Counted from the first letter of the stretch, positions 34,501-43,683 are shown. The stretch is DNA of 64,000 bases from Loktanella salsilacus (GCF_900114485.1 NZ_FOTF01000005.1:1-64000), one strand, 5' to 3'. Notes: generated by a model not told the origin, from the letters alone. Translations and numbers: made by a program.

Positions 34501-35398
34501 GAATGTGACTGAGAATAAGCCGGTCAAAGGCAAAAATATCGACGAGACAACTGGTGTCGAGACAACCGGCCACAGCTGGGATGGCATCACAGAGCTGAAC
34601 AATCCCCTGCCCCGTTGGTGGCTGTGGACGCTGTATGCCTGTATCGTCTGGGCCGTCGGCTACACGATCTTTTACCCCGCTTGGCCGATGATCTCGGGTG
34701 CCACCAGCGGCACGCTGGGTTGGTCAACACGCGGCGCAGTGGCGCAGGACATCGCCGATCACGAGGCGAAGAACGCGCAACTGGTGGCCGACCTGGTCGC
34801 CGCCGATTTGCCAACGCTCGCGCCCGGCGATCCGCTGCACCGCTATGCCGTCGCCCGTGGCGGCGCAGTGTTCCGTGCCAATTGCAGCCAGTGCCACGGC
34901 TCTGGCGCGGCGGGTGCGCTGGGATATCCCAACCTGCTGGACGACGACTGGCTTTGGGGCGGCGACGTTGCATCCATCGCCATGACCATCGACCACGGCA
35001 TCCGTAACGACACCGATCCCGACGCCCGCTGGTCACAGATGCCTGCCTTTGGCGACATCCTGTCCAAGCCGGAAATCGCCTCGCTTGTGACCTACGTCAT
35101 CAGCTTGTCGGCCACGGTCGAGGATCGGGCACAGGCCGCAGAAGGCGCAGTGCTGTTTTCCGAAAACTGCGCCGCTTGCCACAGCGACGACGCGACCGGA
35201 AATCGCGACATGGGTGCGCCGAACCTGACCGACGCGATCTGGCTTTATGGCGGCGATACCGCCAGCCTGACGCAGACGATCACGCAGGCCCGCTTTGGCG
35301 TCATGCCCGCATGGGGCCAGCGGTTGTCAGATGTCGATGTCGACGCCGTGGCTGTCTATGTCCACAGCCTTGGCGGCGGCGAACAAGCGCCAGAATAA
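34493..35398 (+). CDS. ccoP: cbb3 oxidase subunit III CcoP (dihaem cytochrome c)
   Basis: A 301-residue membrane-anchored dihaem cytochrome. The N-terminal cytoplasmic segment contains the typical HSWDGITELNNPLPRWWLWT, followed by a membrane helix at about 45-70. The two haem sites are CSQCH (131-135) and CAACH (226-230), with axial Met candidates in SQMPAFG and VMPAWG. It accepts electrons from soluble cytochrome c. The ATG at 34493 lies within the ccoQ end. Confidence 0.96.
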   Translation: MTKNVTENKPVKGKNIDETTGVETTGHSWDGITELNNPLPRWWLWTLYACIVWAVGYTIFYPAWPMISGATSGTLGWSTRGAVAQDIADHEAKNAQLVADLVAADLPTLAPGDPLHRYAVARGGAVFRANCSQCHGSGAAGALGYPNLLDDDWLWGGDVASIAMTIDHGIRNDTDPDARWSQMPAFGDILSKPEIASLVTYVISLSATVEDRAQAAEGAVLFSENCAACHSDDATGNRDMGAPNLTDAIWLYGGDTASLTQTITQARFGVMPAWGQRLSDVDVDAVAVYVHSLGGGEQAPE

Positions 35399-35420
35399 TC
35401 ACGCCCTATGTGACGTAACG

Positions 35421-35451
35421 CCGCCCCTGACCAAAGGTCGGGGGCGGTTTT
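35421..35451 (+). terminator. Intrinsic terminator after ccoP
   Basis: CCGCCCCTGACC (35421-35432) pairs with GGTCGGGGGCGG (35436-35447) as a 12-bp stem (one G-T pair) with an AAA loop, followed by TTTT. The T-tract runs directly into the FNR box at 35450, so ccoGHIS has its own promoter. Confidence 0.88.
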
Positions 35452-35463
35452 GATTCAAATCAA
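35450..35463. promoter_or_regulatory. FNR box upstream of ccoG
   Basis: TTGATTCAAATCAA matches TTGAT-N4-ATCAA exactly. It lies 53 bp before the ccoG start and shares its first two bases with the T-tract of the ccoP terminator. Confidence 0.9.
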
Positions 35464-35516
35464 AGCACAGTTGCCGCGCGCCTCCTATCACAGGCGGGCA
35501 ATAGTACAGGTTAGTC

Positions 35517-36998
35517 ATGTCCACTCCGTCCCTCTACGCCCCGCGCGAGCCGATCTTTCCCCGCCGCGTCAGTGGTACCTTTCGCCGCCTGAAATGGTGG
35601 ATCTTGGCGCTGACGCTGGGCATTTACTACATCACACCATGGCTGCGCTGGGACCGCGGCCCCGGCATGCCTGACCAAGCGGTGCTGGTTGATCTGGCCA
35701 ACCGCCGCTTTTACTTTTTCTGGATCGAGATTTGGCCCCACGAATTTTACTTCGTCGCGGGCCTGCTGATCATGGCGGGCCTTGGGCTGTTTCTGTTCAC
35801 CTCGGCGCTGGGACGCGTCTGGTGCGGCTATACCTGTCCGCAAACGGTCTGGACTGACCTGTTCATCCTTGTGGAACGCTGGATCGAAGGTGACCGCAAC
35901 GCCCGTGTGCGGCTCCACAATGCCAAATGGTCCGCGCACAAGGCGTGGCTGCGCAGCGTGAAATGGACGGTCTGGCTTGCCATTGCACTGGCCACGGGCG
36001 GTGCCTGGGTGTTCTATTTCACCGACGCCCCCGCCCTGCTGGGAAACCTGCTGAACGGCACCGCGCACCCCGCCGCCTATATCACCATCGCCATTTTGAC
36101 CGCGACGACCTTTGTCTTTGGCGGCTTTATGCGCGAACAGGTCTGCATCTACATGTGCCCCTGGCCGCGCATTCAATCCGCGATGATGGACCCCGACACC
36201 CTAACCGTCGCCTACCGCGACTGGAGGGGAGAGCCGCGCGGCAAGGGCAAGCGTACCGACCCCAATGTGCCCAACACGCATGTCCCGGATCTGGCGCAGG
36301 CGCTGCATGCTGGCACTGATCCGGTCGCCACCAAGGGCGACTGCATCGACTGCATGGCCTGCGTAAACGTGTGCCCGATGGGCATCGACATCCGCGACGG
36401 GCAGCAGATGGAATGCATTACCTGCGCGCTGTGCATCGACGCCTGCGACGACGTGATGGACCGTATCGGCAAGCCGCGCGGCCTGATCGATTACATGGCC
36501 TTAACGGACGAGCCGCGCGAACGCGCCGGCCTGCCGCCGCGTCCGATCTGGCAGCACATTCTGCGCCCGCGCACGATCATCTACACCCTGCTTTGGTCTG
36601 CCATCGGCGTTGGCCTTGTCTATGCGCTGTTCATCCGCTCTCCGATCGAGCTGACCGTGAGCCCGGTGCGCAACCCGACTTATGTCGTGCAATCCGACGG
36701 CGCGATCCGCAATATCTATGACGTACGGCTGCGGAACAAATCACTCAGCGAAGCCGAGTTCCGCCTGAGCCTGACCGCCGATACCGTGCTGCGCATCGAC
36801 CTAGAGGGGAACGCGGATCGTGATGTCATCGTCACCGTCCCCGCCGACACCAGCCTGACCCAGCGCGTCTATGTCACCGCCCGCGCGTCCGATCCGGCGG
36901 CCACCGCCCACGACACGGCCCTGCGCTTTTGGGTCGAGGACGCCTCAACAGGCGACCGCGCCAGCCAAGCCACGACATTTAACGGGAGAGTCCAATGA
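35517..36998 (+). CDS. ccoG: cbb3 oxidase accessory protein CcoG (FixG/RdxB)
   Basis: A 493-residue membrane iron-sulfur protein that reduces Cu(II) to Cu(I) for cbb3 assembly. It has several membrane helices, conserved CGYTCPQ and CIYMCPWPR cysteine motifs, and a dicluster ferredoxin region CIDCMACVNVCP ... CITCALCIDAC. A periplasmic Ig-like FixG_C domain fills the last about 120 residues. It heads the ccoGHIS unit, and its stop overlaps ccoH (ATGA). Confidence 0.95.
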   Translation: MSTPSLYAPREPIFPRRVSGTFRRLKWWILALTLGIYYITPWLRWDRGPGMPDQAVLVDLANRRFYFFWIEIWPHEFYFVAGLLIMAGLGLFLFTSALGRVWCGYTCPQTVWTDLFILVERWIEGDRNARVRLHNAKWSAHKAWLRSVKWTVWLAIALATGGAWVFYFTDAPALLGNLLNGTAHPAAYITIAILTATTFVFGGFMREQVCIYMCPWPRIQSAMMDPDTLTVAYRDWRGEPRGKGKRTDPNVPNTHVPDLAQALHAGTDPVATKGDCIDCMACVNVCPMGIDIRDGQQMECITCALCIDACDDVMDRIGKPRGLIDYMALTDEPRERAGLPPRPIWQHILRPRTIIYTLLWSAIGVGLVYALFIRSPIELTVSPVRNPTYVVQSDGAIRNIYDVRLRNKSLSEAEFRLSLTADTVLRIDLEGNADRDVIVTVPADTSLTQRVYVTARASDPAATAHDTALRFWVEDASTGDRASQATTFNGRVQ

Positions 36999-37450
36999 CA
37001 CGCGAAATCACAGGCTGGCACGTCCTTGGCATCTTTATCTTTGCGTTCAGCATCATCATCGCGGTGAACCTGACGTTGGCCGTGCAGGCCGTGCGCACCT
37101 TTCCGGGGCTAGAGGTTAAGAACTCTTACGTGGCCAGCCAGACTTTTGACGCCGACCGCGATGCACAAGTCGGCCTAAACTGGGACGTCAGGGCGACGCT
37201 GCAAGGCAATGAATTGGCTTTGTTCATTGTCCAAGATGGCCAGCCCATCGCCCCAACGGTCGAAGAGGCAACCTTTGGCCGCGCCACCAGCGTCGCCCGC
37301 GATCAGACGCCAGATTTCCGGTTTGAAGACGGCGCGCTGCGGGCCACGATCGCAGGCGGCGGCGGTGGCAATTGGAACCTGCGCGTGAAACTGCGGGCCG
37401 AGAACGGCACGCTGTTCCAGCAGCGCGTGATCGTGGCGGTCCTGCCATGA
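36995..37450 (+). CDS. ccoH: cbb3 assembly protein CcoH (FixH)
   Basis: A 151-residue protein with one N-terminal membrane helix (GIFIFAFSIIIAVNLTLA) and a periplasmic FixH domain (VKNSYVASQTFDADRDAQ). CcoH is needed for a stable cbb3 complex. It is coupled upstream to ccoG and downstream to ccoI (ATGA at 37447-37450). Confidence 0.93.
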   Translation: MTREITGWHVLGIFIFAFSIIIAVNLTLAVQAVRTFPGLEVKNSYVASQTFDADRDAQVGLNWDVRATLQGNELALFIVQDGQPIAPTVEEATFGRATSVARDQTPDFRFEDGALRATIAGGGGGNWNLRVKLRAENGTLFQQRVIVAVLP

Positions 37451-39564
37451 TGTCAGGCTGTCCTGCTTGCGCAGCGGCCCCTTTGGCGCAGGAAACGGCG
37501 CAGGGTCCTGCGCTGCAATTCTCGGTCCCCGGCGTCACCTGCGCCGCTTGCATCGGCAAGATTGAACGCGGCTTGTCGCACCTGAACGGTGTCGCAACTG
37601 TCCGCGTGAACCTGTCGATGAAGCGGCTGTCGGTTGCGGGCCAAGTTGATCCCGAGGCGATCCAAACCGCCGTGGCGGCCATGGGATACGAGATTTATCC
37701 CCTTGATGTCGCCCGGCTAGAGGCGACGCGCGACGCCCAGGGGCGCGCCTTGCTGCTGCGCATGGCGGTCGCGGGCTTTGCCATGATGAACGTCATGTTG
37801 CTTTCCGTCGCGATCTGGTCGGGCGCGGACGGCGCGACGCGGGACATGTTCCACATGATCTCTGCCATGATCGCACTGCCGACGGTCGCCTATGCGGCGC
37901 AGCCGTTCTTTACCTCGGCCATGACCGCGCTGCGGGCGGGGCGGTTGAACATGGATGTGCCGATCTCGCTCGCGATTTTGCTGGCGTCTGGCATGTCGCT
38001 CTTTGAATCCCTGTCAGGGGGCGAACATGCCTATTTCGACGCGGCGCTGTCGCTGACGTTTTTCCTGCTGATCGGCCGCTATCTGGATCACCGCACCCGC
38101 ACCACCGCCCGGTCCGCCGCGCGCGAACTGGCCGCGCTCGAGGTGCAGACCGCGACGCGTATCAACGGCGCCCATAGCGAAACCGTGCCCGCCGCAGACC
38201 TTCGCATGGGCGATATCGTCTTGGTACCGACCGGCGCGCGCGTGCCCGTCGACGGGGTGCTGCTGTCGACCGCGGCCCTGATGGACCGGTCGATCCTGAC
38301 CGGCGAAAGCGCGGCCATTAGCCTAGACGCCGGCGCGACATTGCAAGCCGGAGAGGTCAATTTGACCGCGCCGCTGCGCCTACGGTCGCTCTGCGACGGC
38401 ACCGATACATCCTTGCGCCGCATGGCCGCGCTGGTTGAAACCGCCGAAAACGCGCGCAATAGCTATACCGCGCTGGCCGACCGCGCAGCGCAGATCTATG
38501 CGCCCGCCGTGCACGGGCTGGCGCTGGTGGCCTTTGCAGGCTGGTGGTTTGCGACGGGCGACCTGCGCTTTGCAATCAATGTGGCAACGGCCGTGCTGAT
38601 CATCACCTGCCCCTGCGCCCTTGGGCTTGCGGTACCTGCGGTGTCCACTGCTGCCGTCAGTCGTTTGTTTTCGCTGGGCTATCTGGTCCGGCACGCCACC
38701 GCGCTGGAACGTTTGGCAGAAGTCAGCCACGTGATGTGCGACAAAACAGGCACCCTGACGCGGCCTTTTGTAAACCTGCCCGATGACCTGAGCGCGACGG
38801 ATCGCCAAATCGCCAAGGCGCTGGCGCAAAGTTCGAACCATCCGTTGTCGCGGGCGATTGTCACGGCGCTGGCCGACACCCCTGCCGCAGAGCTGACCGA
38901 GGTCCGCGAAGTGCCCGGCAACGGCGTGATGGGCTACTACGGCGATGTGATCGTCCGGCTGGGCCGGGGTTCGTGGATCGGTGCCGCAACACCGGGCCTG
39001 TGCCTGTCTATCGGCGACGCACCCCCCTGCCCGCTAGAGGTGCCAGAGGTCGTGCGCCCCGGCGTCGAATCCGCCATCGCCGCCCTTGATCTGCCTTGCG
39101 AAATCGTGACCGGGGATGCGGCGCTTCCTGCAGAGCGGCTGGCCGCTTGCCTGTCGGTGCCGTTCATCTCGGGTGCATCGCCGCAGGACAAACTGGACCG
39201 CCTGCAAGAGTTGAGCGACGCTGGAGAGCGCGTCTTGATGATCGGTGACGGGCTGAACGACACGGCGGTTCTGGCCGCGGCACACGCCTCTATTGCGCCG
39301 TCCACCGCGCTAGAGGCATCGCGCAATGCAGCCGACGTTGTCGTGCTGAAAGACAGCTTTGAGGATCTGCCGCTGGTGCTACACATTGCCCGCGCAACGC
39401 GGCGGCTGTCGCAGCAAAACTTTGCCATCGCCGCCCTTTACAACGCCATCGCAATTCCCATTGCCTTGGCAGGCATCGCGACGCCGTTGATGGCGGCGCT
39501 GGCGATGTCGGTCTCTTCTTTGACGGTGCTGCTAAATGCGCAGCGGATGCGGTGGGTGAAATGA
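37447..39564 (+). CDS. ccoI: Copper-translocating P1B-type ATPase CcoI
   Basis: A 705-residue heavy-metal P-type ATPase. An N-terminal heavy-metal-associated domain has CAAC at Cys32/Cys35 and an extra CPAC at the extreme N-terminus. The membrane metal site is CPC (388-390), the phosphorylated Asp432 lies in CDKTGTLT, the HP motif is SSNHPLSRA, and the hinge is GDGLNDTAVL. In the cco context it supplies copper to CcoN rather than giving resistance. The start is ATGATG at 37447, inside the ccoH stop. Confidence 0.94.
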   Translation: MMSGCPACAAAPLAQETAQGPALQFSVPGVTCAACIGKIERGLSHLNGVATVRVNLSMKRLSVAGQVDPEAIQTAVAAMGYEIYPLDVARLEATRDAQGRALLLRMAVAGFAMMNVMLLSVAIWSGADGATRDMFHMISAMIALPTVAYAAQPFFTSAMTALRAGRLNMDVPISLAILLASGMSLFESLSGGEHAYFDAALSLTFFLLIGRYLDHRTRTTARSAARELAALEVQTATRINGAHSETVPAADLRMGDIVLVPTGARVPVDGVLLSTAALMDRSILTGESAAISLDAGATLQAGEVNLTAPLRLRSLCDGTDTSLRRMAALVETAENARNSYTALADRAAQIYAPAVHGLALVAFAGWWFATGDLRFAINVATAVLIITCPCALGLAVPAVSTAAVSRLFSLGYLVRHATALERLAEVSHVMCDKTGTLTRPFVNLPDDLSATDRQIAKALAQSSNHPLSRAIVTALADTPAAELTEVREVPGNGVMGYYGDVIVRLGRGSWIGAATPGLCLSIGDAPPCPLEVPEVVRPGVESAIAALDLPCEIVTGDAALPAERLAACLSVPFISGASPQDKLDRLQELSDAGERVLMIGDGLNDTAVLAAAHASIAPSTALEASRNAADVVVLKDSFEDLPLVLHIARATRRLSQQNFAIAALYNAIAIPIALAGIATPLMAALAMSVSSLTVLLNAQRMRWVK

Positions 39565-39710
39565 ACGTTCTTGTTGTCCTGATCCCGATCTCGCTGATCC
39601 TTGGCAGCGCGGGACTGATCGCGTTCATCTGGACCGTGCGGTCGCAGCAATATGACGACGACAGCGGCAATGCCGCGCGCATTCTGCTGGACGAAGAAGA
39701 CCGCGTCTGA
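39561..39710 (+). CDS. ccoS: cbb3 assembly protein CcoS
   Basis: A 49-residue protein that starts inside the ccoI stop (ATGA at 39561-39564). It has one membrane helix (VLVVLIPISLILGSAGLIAF), the W-x-V-x-S-x-Q-Y-D-D pattern (WTVRSQQYDDDSGNAARIL) and an acidic end LLDEEDRV, typical of FixS/CcoS. CcoS is needed for cofactor insertion into CcoN. It closes the operon and a strong terminator follows. Confidence 0.93.
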   Translation: MNVLVVLIPISLILGSAGLIAFIWTVRSQQYDDDSGNAARILLDEEDRV

Positions 39711-39725
39711 CCCCCTAGAAACGCA

Positions 39726-39755
39726 AAAGCCCCGGCACGCAGGCCGGGGCTTTTT
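39726..39755. terminator. Bidirectional terminator between ccoS and trcR
   Basis: GCCCCGGC and GCCGGGGC form an 8-bp stem around a 6-nt loop. An A-run sits on the left and a T-run on the right, so both strands read stem plus T-tract. It lies 15 bp after ccoS and about 20 bp after the convergent trcR. Confidence 0.92.
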
Positions 39756-39773
39756 CATAAACTGACGAACGAT

Positions 39774-40553
39774 TTAGCGGTCGTCGTCGTCTTCGTCATC
39801 ATTGGTCGCATCGACGTCGTCGGGCAGGTTAAAGAAGCTGTCCGCGTCGCGGATGTCGCGCTTATCTTCGACTTCTTCTTCCTCGACCGGGGTATCATCG
39901 GACAGGGTGAAGGTTTCCAGCCCAGCCATAGAGGTCGGCATCTTCGAATCCGGCGACATGCCAAGGCTGCTTTCGGTCGACACCAGCTTGCGACGCTCGT
40001 CATCGGTCATTGCAGTGCCTTCACGGGCACGCTTGGCGTTGGCCTTTTGCACGGCTGCGTCCAGTTCGGACTGCTTGCACAGGCCCAGCGCGACGGGGTC
40101 GATCGGGTCAAGGTTGTTGATGTTCCAATGCGTGCGGTCGCGGATCGCAGCGATCGTCGGCTTGGTGGTGCCGACCAGCTTGCTGATCTGTGCGTCTTCC
40201 AGCTCTGGGTGGAATTTCACCAGCCAATAGATGGATGCCGGACGGTCCTGACGCTTGGACAGGGGCGTATACCGCGGGCCGCGGCGCTTTTCTTCGCCTT
40301 GGGCAGATGCGTTGAACTTCAGCTTCAGCTTGTGCTGCGGATTGGCCTGCGCGCTGTCCAATTCAACTTGGGTCAACTGGTTGTTGCTGATGGGGTCAAA
40401 GCCTTTGACACCTGTAGCAACGTCGCCGTCAGCAATGCCTTGCACCTCGAGTGGGTGCAGTCCGCAAAAGTCTGCAATCTGCACAAACGTTAGCGTAGTA
40501 TTGTCGCACAGCCAGACTGCGGTGGCCTTGGCCATGATCGGTTTATCGGACAT
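39774..40553 (-). CDS. trcR: DUF1013 cell-cycle transcriptional regulator TrcR
   Basis: A 259-residue DUF1013 protein. The conserved block includes KATAVWLCDNTTLTFVQIADFCGLHPLEVQ (helix-turn-helix-like), GEEKRRGPRYTPLSKRQDRP, and ISKLVGTTKPTIAAIRDRTHWN, a second DNA-binding-like segment. A strongly acidic tail (DDVDATNDDEDDDDR) ends it. In Caulobacter the family member TrcR influences cell-cycle transcription. The ATG at 40553 has AGGAG at 8-nt spacing, and the upstream GTG is too close to that site. Confidence 0.87.
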   Translation of the reverse strand: MSDKPIMAKATAVWLCDNTTLTFVQIADFCGLHPLEVQGIADGDVATGVKGFDPISNNQLTQVELDSAQANPQHKLKLKFNASAQGEEKRRGPRYTPLSKRQDRPASIYWLVKFHPELEDAQISKLVGTTKPTIAAIRDRTHWNINNLDPIDPVALGLCKQSELDAAVQKANAKRAREGTAMTDDERRKLVSTESSLGMSPDSKMPTSMAGLETFTLSDDTPVEEEEVEDKRDIRDADSFFNLPDDVDATNDDEDDDDR

Positions 40554-40681
40554 CGTCTTCACTCCTATCCATCAATTCGACAAGCCTTCCCTGCGCCCTT
40601 AAAGGGGCTGACCGCTGGGGCCGGGTTCACATTGTCGGGGAACTTGGATGTAATATAGGTGAAGCAGCCGAAATTGGGAAG

Positions 40682-41323
40682 ATGAAAAACATGAAAGCCG
40701 CCCTGACAGCCCTTGCGCTGATGATCGCCGGACCTGCCGCAGCCCAAGACACGGCGGGCGAATTTGACTATTATGTTATGTCGCTGTCGTGGTCGCCAAA
40801 CTGGTGCGACTTGACGGGGCATGCGCGCAACTCACCACAATGTGCGCAGGACGCGGATTTTGGCTGGGTGCTCCATGGGCTTTGGCCGCAATATGATCGC
40901 GGCTATCCCCAAGATTGCCACAGCAAATACGGGCCCCCGTCCCGGCGCGACACCGAAGGCATGGCCGATATCATGGGCACATCTGGCCTTGCGTGGTATC
41001 AGTGGAACAAACACGGCAGCTGCACGGGCCTATCGCCGCAATCGTATTATCGCACAGCAAGGCAAGCCTATGACAGCATCCGCATCCCGCAGGCGTTTCG
41101 CAAACTGACCCGCGACGTGACCCTGCCCGCCAGCCTGATCGAGGACGCTTTTGTCGACGCTAACCCAAATCTGCCCCGCGACGGCGTGACAATCACCTGC
41201 ACAGACGGCGCAATTCAGGAAACCCGGATTTGCCTGACCCGCGATCTGCAGCCGCGCGGTTGCGGCGTGGACGTGATCCGCGATTGCACACTGACCAGCG
41301 CGGCCTTTGGGGCCATCGACTAA
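40682..41323 (+). CDS. Secreted ribonuclease T2 family protein
   Basis: A 213-residue protein with a signal peptide ending near AAAQ, so periplasmic or exported. The first active-site motif LHGLWPQ is intact (His65). The second is AWYQWNKHGSC, with His111 kept, but the usual His-Glu before Trp reads Tyr-Gln. Several cysteines for disulfides are present (WCDLTG, QCAQD, DCHSKYG, ITCTDG, RICL, GCG, DCT). Members degrade RNA at low specificity. The altered second motif may reflect a bacterial subgroup or reduced activity. It is divergent from trcR. Confidence 0.88.
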   Translation: MKNMKAALTALALMIAGPAAAQDTAGEFDYYVMSLSWSPNWCDLTGHARNSPQCAQDADFGWVLHGLWPQYDRGYPQDCHSKYGPPSRRDTEGMADIMGTSGLAWYQWNKHGSCTGLSPQSYYRTARQAYDSIRIPQAFRKLTRDVTLPASLIEDAFVDANPNLPRDGVTITCTDGAIQETRICLTRDLQPRGCGVDVIRDCTLTSAAFGAID

Positions 41324-41449
41324 TACCTGCATAACGGTCTGCCGTCGTTTTCGCCCCCGGCAGCGCCGTTTCCAACTTGTGCCCGCAGGCCAAGATGCGA
41401 GACAACAACCAACAACGGCCTGCCCGCCCATTTAAGAAAAGTAAGCCAA

Positions 41450-42334
41450 ATGACAAACTATGCCCTGACCGTGAACTGCCCATCGTCCAAGGGGATCGTC
41501 GCCGCGATCGCCAACTACATGGCCGACAACGACTGCAACATCACGGATTCGTCCCAATTCGACGACACCGAAACGGGTCAGTTTTTCATGCGCATGAGCT
41601 TTGAAAATGACGGCACGCGGGATTTAGACGGGCTTCAGAACGGCTTTGTCGCGGCGGCGGAAAAGTTCGGGATGGACTACGCCTTTCACGACGAAAGCGT
41701 AAAGATGAAGGTCGTCATCATGGTCAGCCGCTTTGGCCATTGCCTGAACGATCTGCTGTATCGCTGGCGCATTGGTGCGCTGCCGATTGATATCGTGGCG
41801 GTGATTTCAAACCATCTGGATTACCAAAAGGTCGTCGTGAACCACGACATCCCGTTCCACTGCATCAAGGTCACCAAGGAAAACAAACCGCAAGCCGAGG
41901 CGCAGATCATGGCCGTGGTCGAGGACGCGGGTGCCGAGCTGATCGTGCTGGCGCGTTACATGCAGATCCTGTCGGACCGCATGTGCCAGACCATGTCGGG
42001 GCGGATCATCAACATCCACCACTCGTTCTTGCCCAGCTTCAAAGGGGCTAACCCCTATAAGCAAGCGTTCGAACGCGGCGTGAAGCTGATTGGCGCGACG
42101 TCCCACTACGTCACCGCCGATCTGGACGAGGGTCCGATCATCGAACAGGACACGGTCCGCGTCACCCATGCCCAATCGTCGGGCGATTATGTTTCGCTCG
42201 GCCGCGACGTCGAAGCACAAGTGCTGGCCCGCGCAATCCATGCGCATATCCACCGCCGCGTGTTTTTGAACGGCAACAAGACCATCGTCTTCCCGCCCTC
42301 TCCCGGCTCTTACGTCTCGGAACGGATGGGCTAA
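41450..42334 (+). CDS. purU: Formyltetrahydrofolate deformylase PurU
   Basis: A 294-residue enzyme releasing formate and THF from 10-formyl-THF, balancing one-carbon units. An N-terminal ACT domain (NYALTVNCPSSKGIVAAIA, residues 1-80) precedes the formyltransferase fold. There, ISNHLDY, the catalytic region NIHHSFLPSFKGANPY and TSHYVTADLDEGPII are visible. Length is normal. It converges on the VOC gene with a 4-bp stop overlap. Confidence 0.94.
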   Translation: MTNYALTVNCPSSKGIVAAIANYMADNDCNITDSSQFDDTETGQFFMRMSFENDGTRDLDGLQNGFVAAAEKFGMDYAFHDESVKMKVVIMVSRFGHCLNDLLYRWRIGALPIDIVAVISNHLDYQKVVVNHDIPFHCIKVTKENKPQAEAQIMAVVEDAGAELIVLARYMQILSDRMCQTMSGRIINIHHSFLPSFKGANPYKQAFERGVKLIGATSHYVTADLDEGPIIEQDTVRVTHAQSSGDYVSLGRDVEAQVLARAIHAHIHRRVFLNGNKTIVFPPSPGSYVSERMG

Positions 42335-42768
42335 GCGCGCCCGTCGGGGTATTCGGCGGGGCCCTTCAGCTCTAGCTTATTCCCAAAGGGATCAAGCACA
42401 TAGAACGAATGCCCCATGCCGCGTGCGCCGCCATGGGTCGCTTCGCGGACGATCTGAACGCCATGCCGGGCCAGATGGTCGCGCATGTCCTGCGGGGCGA
42501 AGGGCGAGGTCGCAATGCACAGATGATCGACATTGCGCCCGCCCACCACTGGCGGCACAGCGGCAGCCGCGCCGGGGTGGGTCGTGTCCCAAAGCACGAT
42601 CAGCGCGGCACCTGCCCAGACCTGTTCCATCCCCATGACCGGATAGGAATAACCCGGCGCGCAGCCCAGCACATCGCGATAAAACGCAAGCGCCCGGGGC
42701 ATGTCGTCCACAAGAAAGACGACGTGATCAATGCCGACAAGCGCAAAGGGTATGGTGCGGTGGGGCAT
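42331..42768 (-). CDS. VOC (glyoxalase/bleomycin-resistance) superfamily protein
   Basis: A 145-residue single VOC module with two beta-alpha-beta-beta-beta units: GIDHVVFLVDDMPRALAFYRDVLG at the start and NVDHLCIATSPF in the second half. FYVLDPFGNKLELKG ends the core. His in the first unit and Glu in the last are candidate metal ligands. Substrate unknown. It lies 15 bp downstream of fmt on the same strand and is likely co-transcribed. Confidence 0.85.
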   Translation of the reverse strand: MPHRTIPFALVGIDHVVFLVDDMPRALAFYRDVLGCAPGYSYPVMGMEQVWAGAALIVLWDTTHPGAAAAVPPVVGGRNVDHLCIATSPFAPQDMRDHLARHGVQIVREATHGGARGMGHSFYVLDPFGNKLELKGPAEYPDGRA

Positions 42769-42783
42769 GTTTGATCCAATCCG

Positions 42784-43683
42784 CTACATCACAAACGGGC
42801 CGGGATCGAAGCCGCGCAGCGCGATATCCGCGTCCAGCGCCTTGCCCCCTGCCCGTTGCAACCGCGTGATCTGCACCGCGCCGCTGCCGCAGGCGACGGT
42901 CAACCCGGTCAAGACCTGACCCGGCTCGCCTGCGCCGCCGACCACGGCGCTGCTCAGCAGCTTCACCCGCTCGCCGCCGATTTCACACCACGCACCGGGA
43001 AAGGGGGACAGGCCCCGGATTTGGCGATCGACCTGCGCGGCTGGCTGGGACCAATCGATACGGGCCTCGGCCTTGTCGATCTTGGTCGCATAGGTCACGC
43101 CGTCCTCTGGCTGCACCTGCGGCGACAGGTCTGGCAGTTGGTTCAGCGCTTGCACGATCAGGGCCGCGCCCATCGCGGACAGTCGGTCGTGCAATCCGCC
43201 AGTGGTTTCATCCGGCGTAATGGGCGTGGCCTGCCGCAGCAGCACCGGGCCGGTATCAAGGCCTGCCTCCATTTGCATGATACAGATGCCGGTGCTCGCA
43301 TCCCCGGCCATAATCGCGCGGTGTATTGGCGCGGCCCCGCGCCAGCGCGGCAGCAGGCTGGCGTGGATATTCAGGCACCCATGCTCCGGCGCGTCCAGCA
43401 CGGCCTGCGGCAGGATCAGGCCATAGGCGACAACGACGGCAATATCTGCGTTCAGCGCCGCGAACTCGGCCTGCGCGTCTGAACCTTTTAGCGAAACGGG
43501 ATGGCGGACAGGCAGCCCAAGGTCCAGTGCGCGCTGGTGTACCGCGCCGGGCCGATCCTTTTTCCCGCGCCCAGCGGGCCGCGGCGGTTGGGTGTAAACG
43601 GCAGCAATGTCGTGGCCTGCATCATACAGGGCCTGCAGGACTGGCACCGAAAACTCCGGCGTTCCCATGAAAACAATACGCAT
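42784..43683 (-). CDS. fmt: Methionyl-tRNA formyltransferase
   Basis: A 299-residue enzyme that formylates initiator Met-tRNA with 10-formyl-THF. The N-terminal Rossmann domain has [13 protein letters not shown], and the catalytic segment is [16 protein letters not shown], with Asn, His and the later Asp in AGLDTGPVL. The C-terminal OB domain contains PFPGAW and [12 protein letters not shown]. The usual partner def is not next to it, which is atypical. Confidence 0.95.
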   Translation of the reverse strand: MRIVFMGTPEFSVPVLQALYDAGHDIAAVYTQPPRPAGRGKKDRPGAVHQRALDLGLPVRHPVSLKGSDAQAEFAALNADIAVVVAYGLILPQAVLDAPEHGCLNIHASLLPRWRGAAPIHRAIMAGDASTGICIMQMEAGLDTGPVLLRQATPITPDETTGGLHDRLSAMGAALIVQALNQLPDLSPQVQPEDGVTYATKIDKAEARIDWSQPAAQVDRQIRGLSPFPGAWCEIGGERVKLLSSAVVGGAGEPGQVLTGLTVACGSGAVQITRLQRAGGKALDADIALRGFDPGPFVM

